Positions 32,169 to 42,287 of a stretch of 64,000 nucleotides of DNA are shown here, piece by piece. The stretch is from Trifolium pratense (taxonomy: Eukaryota > Streptophyta > Magnoliopsida > Fabales > Fabaceae). The stretch covers positions 35,018,409-35,082,408 of the forward strand of contig NC_060065.1 in assembly GCF_020283565.1 (NCBI RefSeq). The letters run 5' to 3'. Numbering within the stretch: the stretch's first letter is position 1; each line of letters opens with the position of its first letter. Made by a program: the position numbers and the translations under genes. A model generated the notes under the pieces. The model had not been told where the DNA came from, made no database searches, and worked only from the letters and a program-made list of their open reading frames with translations.

Positions 32169-33311
32169 TCACGGCCGCAAACCTTCTTTCAAAACATTAT
32201 TTGAAACATCTTTCTTATCTTCATACAACTTCAACAACTGAGAAGCTTCATCCTTATAGCAAGTCACATATCTCTTCACAAACAAACTCTCAGAAAGTTT
32301 GTAAGGTGTAACCAATTTAGCATCCTTAATCAAACCTTTCGACTCAAGAAATTGCAAAACAAAAGCTCTAGGAATAACCCTTTTCTCCAAACTATGCAAA
32401 AAAAGTACTGGATACTTAGCAAGCACAAGAGAATCCCAACCCATTTCATTGACAAAAAACTTCATCACTGCCTCAATTTTCTCCACAGATGACAACATAC
32501 ACCAAGGATGTTTCACAAATGCTGAAACAACATTCTCTTCAGACCAACCCCATTTCTTAAACACATCAATCTTCCTTCCCCAAAGTGACTTATTATTAAC
32601 CTTAGCACGCAAGGCGACAATGAAAACCGTCGATTTAGGGTTAAATCCCAATTCCTTTACTTCCACCACAGCCCTATTCAAAAAAAGAGGATTTTCAGCA
32701 AGTATAGGATACCAATTTCGTAGCAAAATAACCATCTTTGACTCAGGAACCCCATTTTGAATCAAAAGTTGAATATTCTGTAATGGGTTTTTAGAAAAAA
32801 TCATGCGATCACAATGTTTGAGAAATGCAATAGTTGATTGATCAGAAAGTAAGAATCTTTTGACAAAATCATAAGATGGGGTTATAGTATTTTCCAAGCT
32901 TTGACACAAGATAACAGGGGTTTTGGTTATGATGTGAACAAGATCAGATTTTGAAGCACCCTTTGAGAGAAGAAAATTGAATTTTGGGAGAATGGTTTTG
33001 TTAAGATCGTAAGAGAGAACATCTGGGCGAGTTTTGATGATACGAAATAAGTGATTATTTGAGAAGCCATAGGATTTGAAAAATGCTAGGATTGTGTCTA
33101 GTTTTTGTGAGTCTTTGAAATGAACTTGGTTGGAAAGTTTTGAAGCTGTTTCATGGGAGAAACCGAGGTTTTGAACGAGGTAGTTGACTGTGAAAGATTG
33201 TTGTTGATTGGAAGAGGAAAAATGTTGGAGAAGAAGAAGGATTGAAGAGGGTTTTTGGGTTTTGAATGTGAGGTTAGGGCAGAGCAATGCTCTGCGAGAG
33301 TGACAGAACAT
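32169..33311 (-). CDS. mTERF family protein (380 aa), probably mitochondrial
   Basis: Intact single-exon frame with a basic, serine/leucine-rich presequence (CHSRRALLCPNLTF, then LLLLQHFSSS). Helical mTERF repeats run from about residue 40: FTVNYLVQNLGFSHETASKL, FLLSKGASKSDLVHIITKTP, KSTVFIVALRAKVNN and WGWSEENVVSAFVKHPWCML. It is a clear paralog of 24982-26196, with shared motifs throughout. It ends GLRP without the charged tail of that paralog; a stop arises where the paralog continues. Homologous but untranslated sequence follows the stop to about 32090, so the tail may have been lost. The broken copy at 18886-19657 is far closer to this gene than to the other mTERF. Confidence 0.9.
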   Translation of the reverse strand: MFCHSRRALLCPNLTFKTQKPSSILLLLQHFSSSNQQQSFTVNYLVQNLGFSHETASKLSNQVHFKDSQKLDTILAFFKSYGFSNNHLFRIIKTRPDVLSYDLNKTILPKFNFLLSKGASKSDLVHIITKTPVILCQSLENTITPSYDFVKRFLLSDQSTIAFLKHCDRMIFSKNPLQNIQLLIQNGVPESKMVILLRNWYPILAENPLFLNRAVVEVKELGFNPKSTVFIVALRAKVNNKSLWGRKIDVFKKWGWSEENVVSAFVKHPWCMLSSVEKIEAVMKFFVNEMGWDSLVLAKYPVLFLHSLEKRVIPRAFVLQFLESKGLIKDAKLVTPYKLSESLFVKRYVTCYKDEASQLLKLYEDKKDVSNNVLKEGLRP

Positions 33312-33319
33312 GATGGTGG

Positions 33320-34660
33320 GATTGGAGTTTTGCGGCGGCGAAGTGTTAATGTTTAAGAAGAAGTTCGAAGTAAGAATATTGACATTGACTGTTTGTTAAA
33401 AAATAGCCAATAGCTCATAAGGAGCTTATATTTGGTTCGATCTCCCACAACTCTCATCGGGAGGAGATTGAAATAACGTTAATAGCTGTTAAGCTAATTG
33501 CGAGGAAATTGAAACTAATTGATGTCAAAACCAACTCGAATCAAATTAAATCAGTGGTGAAAAAATTAAGATATTTCGTTTTTTACCGTTGTTGGTGTCG
33601 ATAAGAATAACTCAATTGCTAGGTATATACTTTCACTCGGTTCAAACTTGCATTTTATAGTTGTGTGTGCTAACTTTAGGTGGTGTTTGCTGTCATTTGT
33701 TTTGTAAATTAAAAAGAGTATCTTGCAATTGCAATGGCGGTGTAAAACTTTTTTACTCAAAGTGAAAACTTTTTTACCCAAAGTGGATATTTTTAAAGAT
33801 ATTTTAGGAATTGAACTAAAAAGTGGCATTGAAATGTGATTTGATTGGAATGCAGATTTCACGTCTCAAATTTTTCAATCGTGCAATTTTAACTTCTAAT
33901 TTGATTTGTGATTTTAACCCCACACTTATACCTTTTTTTTAGCTCTCTATTCTAATTTTAACGTTATGCATTTCCATAAAAATTCTATAAATAACTTACT
34001 AATTAAGGTCTTACAAAGTGTTTCGAAGATACTCGTTAGCATTTGTCTTACTCTTTTGGTCTCTTAATTAAATTGTTAATTTTGTTTCGATCCTTTAACT
34101 ATTTTTTTTTCTTATGCCTCTGTTTGTTATAATGTTCTTTAGTTAGTTTTTAACACCAAATGAATAAGGTGGACTACCGTTAATAATGGTCTACCATACA
34201 CATCCATTCAATTTTTTATTTTTTTTTGTAAAAATGACACCATTGAATTTGTTGATCTATTGTACATTGAATTTGTTGACCTATTGCATCTAAAAGTAAA
34301 CCACCAATACTTAATCGAGGATAGTTAAGGAATGAACTATTATCACTAACATATGCATAGTTAAGGAGGAACAAAAATTAGTTAAGGGAACAAAACGAAA
34401 TAAACAATTTAGTTAAGAGACCAAAAGAGTAATTTAGCATTAGAATCAGATAAATAGAAGAGAATAAGAAAGGGTAAATAAATAATCGAGGAGACTGCTA
34501 ACCAGAAAAATGAAATAATCAAAGCTAATAAAAATCAAAAGTATTAGCTATATATATTTTGTATGTCACCAAGATAAGTAAACTGCTATTTTCCATTCAA
34601 CAAAGTAACAGAAGAATTGTTTGTAACTAACTTAATATTTTCATAATATGTTATTAATAG
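33320..34660. other. Intergenic DNA with SINE-like debris
   Basis: 33420-33565 holds a dispersed repeat ('ggttcgatctcccacaactc' and later 'gaatcaaattaaatcagtgg') also glimpsed near 37195 and 62277. The rest is AT-rich with no recognisable gene. Confidence 0.45.
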
Positions 34661-34671
34661 CTTAATTAACC

Positions 34672-36839
34672 TTAGTGCCATCTTGGCTGAATCCAGGTAC
34701 CATTCAAGTGTTCTCTCATATGATGAAAATTCATCACTTTATCATTTTCAAATGTGTGGTAGTTATTTGTTTCTAAAGAATAAAACACAACACTCTGACC
34801 ATAAAATCTAGGAAAATAGATTTTGTTTTCCATTCCAGGAATATTTGCCATAGCTGAAAAGGATGTTGTTTTGCTAACAAATAACATATAGTTTTTCAAG
34901 TTTTCAACTTTCTTCCATGTCATTGTAGACTCATTTAACTTGAAAACTTGTACCCCGTTTGCAAAAGGACTCTCAAATACTGATAATAGATTACCATCAC
35001 ATTTAACTAGAAAGTTGTTGAAGCAGGTGCTACATGGAGCTTGAAGCTTCTCAAGTATCTTCCAACTTATTTTTTCTCTTGTTACTTCTATAACTCCTAA
35101 TTTTCCGGTTATGCTAAGAAAATAAAATAATCCATTATGAAAAACAGGACTTATGTTGTAGAGAGAAAAATCCTTGACTTCATAATCTATAAGGTCAAAA
35201 GCGTCTTCCCGGAGGAGATGTACATATGCTGTCGTAATGTGACCTTTTTCTTTATTCAACTCGACAGTCACACATTCAGAAGAGGTTGGGGAATGTGACA
35301 TGCCAACACACCTGATATTATTGATTCTAGTATGCCTAATCGGAGGTAGCACTTCTTTTGTAAAAGGGTTGAAGAAAACTCGAAAACCGTTCTGAATCGC
35401 CACCAGTAATAGCCAACCATCTTTTGAACAACAAATTTCCAAACAAAAGTTCAGTGAGTTTCGTCGTTTACCTCGAGGAAAATTTATGATGTTTTTGTAA
35501 TTGAGACCATGCTTAGGATGCACAAAAGTGAAGACATTGTCCTTCTCTGAAAACACAAATAAAGGACACATTGAAAGATCATCAAACCTTGACATGGACA
35601 TGGAAGAAGATGATCTCCATTGAACTGGTGGTGCGGCTAGACGAAGGAGTTTATTGCTTGCTCGAAAATGAAAATAATCAAGCACATTGTTAATAGATTT
35701 TGCAATCACTTCAAACACGTCTAAAGGAAGTGCATATTCATTATGATATTTATCCCCAGTATCCTTTAAATAGACTGCATTACATATAGTTACCTTTTCT
35801 CTAATTTGATGAGCTTTTCTTATATCTTTCCTACAAAACATATATGTCATTTCACTAGGTTAAAAACATAATAAAATTTAAAATAGTCCTTATACTTAGG
35901 ACTGACATATTTTTAAAACAAATGCGTCAAAAAGTTTAAGTACCCGGTATCTGGCATGAAGCATCTTGAATAAGAATGTTTTCTTGATAAATTGGAGAAA
36001 GGCGGAGAAGTTACAAGACTTTTGTCTTCGATGTTGTAAATATAGAGACAATTACAGTTCTTTAAAGCAATATAGACGCGACCTCCTTCAATTTCTGGGT
36101 TGCTTGCTTGACAAACATAGGATGAGTCAAGATGATTAGTTATAAAGAACACCTTATCCTTAATGCTTTCCACCTTTTCCCACACTCTTTGAGAACAATC
36201 AAATTTGTAAACAAAAACTGCAGCAACCCTATTTAATGCATGCAAAATAATGATTCGAAATAGTACATTGTTGAATCCAATCAACTGATTTATAACTTGC
36301 TCAAAACCACGAATAATATTTGATTGAAATTTTACCATGGGGTGAGATGTGCAATCTATTGTAAAGCCATTAGGTTGAAGTTTTTCAATTACTACTAGAA
36401 TAAATGATGATGAAGTCCACATTCCTGCATACAAGCAACCATTGCAGTAAACAGGGTCTTCAAAAATGGATCTCTCTTCCTTCATAGGGCTTCTACCTGT
36501 CATGGCTAAAACCCTCACAATTTCGTCGTAAAAGCGCACTTGAGTCCATTGCTTTATTTCCTTATCTTTAAGTTTGTAGTAGAATATTGAAGGGCAATGT
36601 GATGAAAATAAAAAAATGGAGTATATTTCATCATTTGTAGTTGGAGGGCAAGACAAAATGCAATTACTAAATACAGTGCCATTATGTTGAAGGAGTGGAA
36701 GTGGAAGCTTGATTTTCTTATGATTTAGTGGATTCCAAAGAAACAAGTCAATAACATATTTTGATATCTTGTTTTTCCGAAGAAACCAACCATGTTGGTT
36801 AGTACATAGCTTTGACCAAGGTTTTCTCTCTTCTTTCAT
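34672..36839 (-). CDS. KIB1-4 / F-box / KIB1-4 protein, gene A (684 aa, two exons)
   Basis: Exon 1 (36839-35944) encodes a DUF295/KIB1-4 beta-propeller: QHGWFLRKNKISKYVIDLFL, then LSCPPTTNDEIYSIFLFSSH and IFYYKLKDKEIKQWTQ. Exon 2 (35830-34672) starts in phase (DTG-KDIRKAHQIREK) and encodes an F-box-like segment, LPLDVFEVIAKSINNVLDYF and HFRASNKLLRLAAP. A second KIB1-4 domain follows (FFNPFTKEVLPPI, NNFLVKCDGNLLSVF, IYFPRFYGQSVVFYSLE). F-box proteins normally recruit substrates to SCF ubiquitin ligases. Compared with gene B, about 35 residues are missing after MKEERKPW. Exon 1 is preceded by an AG acceptor at 36857, so there is probably a 5'UTR intron. The splice is inferred from phase and from conservation with gene B. 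Two separate transcripts remain possible. Confidence 0.75.
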
Positions 36840-36859
36840 GTGTGCACCTCTCTCTTTCT

Positions 36860-38035
36860 GTATGATATACAAGAAACTAAAATAATTGAATTAGGAGTTT
36901 AAAAATTGATTTTGAATGAGTTGATTCAGACTAAAAATAAGTAATAAATAAAATTATGTTTAAATAGGCGATATAAAAATAAAATAAACAAATACATTTG
37001 AATTTAAAAGTCAATTAAAGTCACTAAGCTTGATCTAGTGGTGAGGGGTTTGATTCTAGGTGTTGATTCTCTCTGGCTCCATTATAAAAAAAAATTAAAA
37101 GTCAATTCTGTAATAAGAAACTTCAAGTTTTAGTGATCAATTCTAAATGTAAAATCAATTTTCAGTTAACAAAGTTAGAAAATAGTAGGTTGGCGATACC
37201 AGAATTGACCCCCAAATTAGATTACGCGGTCCAGCGATGTACAAAATCAAGTTTAGGAATCAATTTGACTCTTCCACAAATGAAATCAAAGATACACTAA
37301 ACCTAGCTATTACTAAGATTGAAGATTCAGGTCATTCAACTACTCTTGAAAATAATAACTAAAGATATATGATTGTTAGGTTATATATCAAAATAAATAT
37401 TCAGTTCAGCAAAAAGCAAACAAAGTTAGAAAATGGTGTGAATGTTGGCAATACCTTGAACACGATATATATGTTGAATGAAATTAATTCCTCTGCTCTT
37501 GCAAATCTGTTTAAGAAAATAATTAGGAACTAATTGAAGCGAATAGAGAATAGAGAATATGTTCCTTGCACTCCACGGTTTGTGTTAATTAGTAAACAGA
37601 ACCCTATTTTCTTCTAGCGTGAATTTAGTCTAGAAAATAGAGAATATTGGTTTTTTTTCTTTTTTTCTTTATTGTACTTTTGATCCACTATTTTGAAAAA
37701 CCTGAACTTTTGATCCCCAATTTTAAAAACTAACTTTTTGAATTTTGATCTCTTATTTTGAAAAACCCAAACTTTTGATCCCTATTTGAAAAACCTGATT
37801 TTTGATCCCCTATTTTTTTTTTTTTTTTGAATTTTAGTCCCCCAAGCTCATTAATGACATGGTAGTTTCCATGTTGACAAAATATTTTCATGTCATTAAT
37901 ATGTTTTAAAAATCAAATTTTTAAAAGTACTAAAACAATAAAATAATTAATATAATTAAAAAATAATAAAATAAACTTCTTTATCAAGTCAACGCACATG
38001 TGATAACTGACTCACGTATGCCCAAAAATATCTTG
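36860..38035. other. Upstream region of gene A with SINE-like and minisatellite debris
   Basis: 37018-37100 is SINE-like (box-B-like GGTTTGATTCTAGG, then an A tail). 37440-37620 matches the 5'UTR-exon region of gene B (45290-45420), including 'gctcttgcaaatctgtttaa'. 37670-37830 repeats 'acttttgatccactattttg' words, a partial copy of the element at 38908. Confidence 0.55.
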
Positions 38036-38039
38036 TAAT

Positions 38040-38480
38040 AACAATATGCAAAACCTTTTTATGAGTAGTTAAGATTTTGGGAGAGAGATACAGAAGCCAA
38101 GATTTTCTCTATTCTTAGGTACCTCTCTATTTCTGCATGACACAAGAAATTAAAATAATTGAACCAACGAATGTTGATATAAAACTTAGTTGAACAATAA
38201 ATTTAAATCTAAAAACAAATTCTATTATCAAAAGATTCAAGTTCTAGGAATTACTTTAACACGTACGTTGAATGGAATTGTTCACTGTGCTCTTGCAAAT
38301 GATCTGTTAAATAAAATAGGAAATAATTACTCGTTAATAGGCATATAGTGAGAAAGTAAAACAAGTTTCTTCTATAGTAAGCATACATACACAGAATCGC
38401 AGCCAAGCTGCTCAATTTTGTCGTCGGTGTTATTAGAGAACAGAACCCTATTTTAGGAAATAGAGAATATTTGTTTTTTT
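38040..38480 (-). pseudogene. Relic of a third KIB/F-box gene (5' end only)
   Basis: 38065-38150 matches the first codons and 5' splice region of gene B (compare 44495-44585): the tract encoding LLYLSPK and the 'ctctatttctgcatgacaca' acceptor. 38150-38350 matches gene B's 5'UTR intron. Everything downstream in the gene is gone. The copy lies between genes A and B, so the family once had at least three tandem members. Confidence 0.65.
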
Positions 38481-38569
38481 ATTTTTATTAAAGAGAACTA
38501 GAGATAGATTTTATACATATTCACATAATATATTTTTTTTACTCAAAAACAACCGTATAATATCTATAC

Positions 38570-38660
38570 CAAATCTATATCTATATATATAAATCCTAGA
38601 TAGTTATGGAATTGCCTATCTAAACCCTAATCCACAAACCAATAAAAACATTTCATTTAG
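38570..38660 (+). mobile_element. Possible Helitron 5'-end-like sequence
   Basis: 'tctatatctatatatataaa' followed by a segment resembling the 5' leader of legume Helitrons. No partner 3' end was found nearby, so this is weak. Confidence 0.25.
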
Positions 38661-38907
38661 TCACATCATCCACTTACATCCATTTAATATGGGGTATTAA
38701 TTGTAATTATTATTATTATTGTTTTGGGTTATTATTCATTTTAATTTTTTGTGTTCATTTTATTATTTTGTGTTTTTTTTTCAAAATAGTTAATGTTTTT
38801 GTTAATAATCTTTTGTCCAATCTTTGTAAATATAAGAAGTTGGTCGATTGTCAGGACTACTTTTTTAATGTTAGTAAAAAAAAAATTAGATAAAATATTT
38901 TTTTTTA

Positions 38908-39822
38908 GGCTTTAATGCACTTTTGATCCCCCTATTTTGAAAAACATGAATTTTTTATCCTCTATTTTAAAAGCCAACTTTTTGATCCCCTTATTTTGAA
39001 AAATCTGAACTTTTGATCCACTATTTTAAAAGCCAACTTTTTGATCCCCTATTTTGAAAAACTTGAAATTTTAATCCCCTATTTTGGATTGTTTTTTTAT
39101 TTTTAGCCCCCCAACTCAATTTGGTAAGATTTTTGTTGATGTGTCAAACTCATTAATGTCATGGTAGTCTCCATGTTGACAAAACATTTTCATGTCATTA
39201 ATTTTTTTTAAAAATCAAATATTTTAAAAGTATTAAAATAATAAAATAATTAATGATAATTAAAAAACAATAAAATAAACCTCTTTACATTATATAATAA
39301 TAACTAAAATAAAGCTCTTTACATTATTATATAACTAAAAATCAGTAAATTACTTAAAAAAGTCAGAAAAGCAAACGCTGGTTCCAAATCATGACACCCT
39401 AAGAAATCAAAAACACAAATAATCACACTCATGTTACTTGTTTTTGGTTAATTTTACTGTTTTTTTAAAATTATTAATAATTAATTATTTTATTGTTTAA
39501 TACTTTTAAAATGTTTGATGTAAAAAAATTAAAGACATGGAAACGTTTTGTCATCATGGACACTGTCACGTCAATAATGAGCTTGACACATCAGCAAAAA
39601 TTTGACCAAATTGAGTTCGGGGACTAAAATTTAGAAAAATCTAAAATGGGGATCAAAACTTCAGGTTTTTCAAAGTAGGAGGATAAAAAAGTTGGCTTTT
39701 AAAATAGGGAGATCAAAACTTCAGATTTTTCAAAATAGGGGGATCAAAAGGTTGACTTTTAAAATAGGGGGATCAAAAGTTCAGGTTTTTCAAAATAGGG
39801 TGATCAAAAGTGCATTAAAGCC
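38908..39822. mobile_element. Long-inverted-repeat element with internal minisatellite arms (915 bp)
   Basis: Begins GGCTTTAATGCACTTTTGAT and ends with its reverse complement form, ATCAAAAGTGCATTAAAGCC. The outer ~200 bp of each arm is made of repeated ~30-bp words of the type 'ttttgatccccctattttg', in opposite orientation on the two sides. 39110-39220 and 39510-39600 continue the inverted repeat. No coding. A partial copy is at 37670-37830, and similar word pairs occur near 40330 and 51670. Confidence 0.8.
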
Positions 39823-39999
39823 AATAATTTTTAATGAACGATAGTATGTGATAAAAAAAATTCAATTAAATTGTGAACTATATAAATAACTACCCACATA
39901 CCCACTCTTACAAGGTATGCGGAGAATAGAATTAATTAAAATAACTACCCACATATCCACTCTTACAAATAACTTCAAGGAACATGACTTTTTTTTCTT

Positions 40000-40130
40000 T
40001 TTAACTAGTCCAATGGTTAAAATTTTACTTTTTAAGGTGAATAAATGAGAGTAACAAAATTCGAACCCGATCTCGACATATTACATGTAATGTCCTTACC
40101 AACTGAGTTATGTTTACGGAGACCAAGGAA
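40000..40130 (+). repeat. SINE-like repeat
   Basis: 'aactagtccaatggttaaaa', then 'ctttttaaggtgaataaatg', then a box-B-like 'aaattcgaacccga' and 'ccttaccaactgagttatg'. The same order is seen in the degraded copy at 9950. Confidence 0.5.
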
Positions 40131-40926
40131 CATGACTTTTATTAACCAAACACATTTTCCTTAAAATACCAGAAAATAAAATGCCTATTATTATTTTCTG
40201 AGAATATTATTCCTAAGAGTGAATTTTCAACCGTGAAACAAACGCTCCCTATATAATAAGAGAAAGATATTTTTCACATATATCATTAACATATAGTTTT
40301 AAAGTTAAATGGTACTTTTAGTCTTCTAAAGTCTTCTATCTTTAGTCCCTTTTTTAAAAAGATGATTTTCATTGATTTTGATCAAGTCAACGCTCATGTG
40401 ATAATGTGGCAAGTGACTCACATATGCCCAAAAATATCTTGTAATAACAATGTAAAACTTTTTTATTTGTATATTCAATCGAATCACACAAAATGGATAT
40501 TTTTAAAGATATATTAAGAATTAACTAAAAAGTGGCATTGTAGTGTCATTTGATTGGAGCTTACTTGTTGTGTCTCAAGTTTTACGATTGTGTGGTTTTG
40601 TCTGTGTAATTTGAATGGTGTGATTTTAATCTCTCATTTCTACCTTTTTTATTTAGTAATCCCTTTTCTAATTTTGACCAGAAAAATGTTAATGTGGCAG
40701 TTGTAATTTGCTAGAATAAAAATTAACAAATTGATTTAAAAAAATTAAAAGAGGTCACACGTGAATTAAAAGAGGGCACATTATGAGATCCTCAAAACAA
40801 TTATTTCCATTATTTTCTATATATACTATTGCAGTCATCCTTAAAATACACCCATTATTTTGAGATGTTATTGACTTGGACGTTAGAGTACTAACCTTGT
40901 TGCAGGTACCCTTCTCTACTATAAGC

Positions 40927-41390
40927 ACTTAAACATTGTTTGGTAAGTCCAATAAGCTAGCTTATAGCTTATTGAACTAGCTTATAAGCTTGTTTGAAAA
41001 AAATGTGAAGTGTTTAGTAACGAGCTTCTCTAACTAGCTTATAGCGTTTTTTGAGATGCTATATTTCAAGTAGCGTATGAGCTTATAGCTTATAGCTTTT
41101 TCATTTTATTCCATATTTACCCTCATTAATTTTATTTATTTATTTTTTAAAAATTATAATAACTACCCACTAACACTTACCAAAAAAAAAACTACCCACT
41201 AACCATGTATTTTTATGTCATTTTGTACTTACAACAGCTAAATTTGTCAAACACTTTAATTTTATTCTACTAGCTTTTCAGCTATAAGCTACCAGCCATC
41301 AGCTATCAGCTATAAGCTAGTTTTTCAGCTATAAGCTAGCTTATCAGCTATCAGCTAGCTTATAGCCTATTTTTACAAAACAGAGCCCTA
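40927..41390. mobile_element. MITE rich in AGCTTATAGCT palindromes
   Basis: The left end 'ttgtttggtaagtccaataa' and right end 'cctatttttacaaaacagag' are inverted in outline. Internal words such as 'agctagcttatagcttattg' occur many times in both orientations. This is typical of hAT-type MITEs abundant in legumes. Target duplication not resolved. Confidence 0.55.
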
Positions 41391-41399
41391 TTCTCACCA

Positions 41400-42280
41400 A
41401 ATGAATGATCTAGTTCTCCAACATATATTCATAAACCTCAAATCTAAAATCAGACATTTCATAAATTCATCAACCTCCAATTTAATTAAAACTAAGAAAC
41501 TCATCCCATAAAAAATACTTTCTCAATCAACAAAACAACCTCTCCGTAACATCCTTCCTCTTCCAATCCAGTTCTTCTACCGTGCATATGAGACCATAAG
41601 GTAAAAATTAATCCAGTTGTTCCAATCCAGTTGTTGAATATATGTACGGAAAAATCAATTCTTTGCAGATATGTAAAGAAGGTGCAAATAGGAAAGTTCA
41701 AGGTAAGTAAAGCAATTTTTTCCAAGGTAAACAGTATCAGCTACCGTGCATATATATGAGACCATAAGCTATAGCTAGTTTGTCACCAAGATAAATAAGT
41801 TGCTATTTATTCAACAAAGTAACAAAAGAATTGTTACACGATCAAGTCTTCTAAAAAACAAAACAAAATATTTGTAGTATCATACGACCAAAACTCAACT
41901 ACGAGAAAGTAGCACTTTTAAAACTCATTATTTCTTTGTGATAATTATTAGTCAAAATTTATTTAACTCGCAGTTGAATTTTGAATTACCTAAATCTCTA
42001 TAGTCTATCCCCTAAAAAAATGGAGATCTACATAATATTTTAGGATCTTCTCGTGACCCAATTTTAGATAATTGTGACAATGATAGAGAATGTTAGCTAT
42101 AAGGAGTTTTCAAGGCAACAATGACCAATGTGTACTATGTGACTATGGCTGCTTGATCCTTGATGGAAAGGGAAAAGTAAAAACAGACACACACAACATT
42201 GGTGATAAAATAATACTAGAAAAGAATATAATGTACGTGTCAATAAAAGAAAACTAATCTTTTCATAACTTGATAACATC
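41400..42280. other. Intergenic DNA downstream of gene B
   Basis: No gene recognised. The open frames here (41501-41725 and 42097-42297) show no domain and overlap the probable 3' UTR of gene B. Confidence 0.5.
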
Positions 42281-42287
42281 TTTAACC

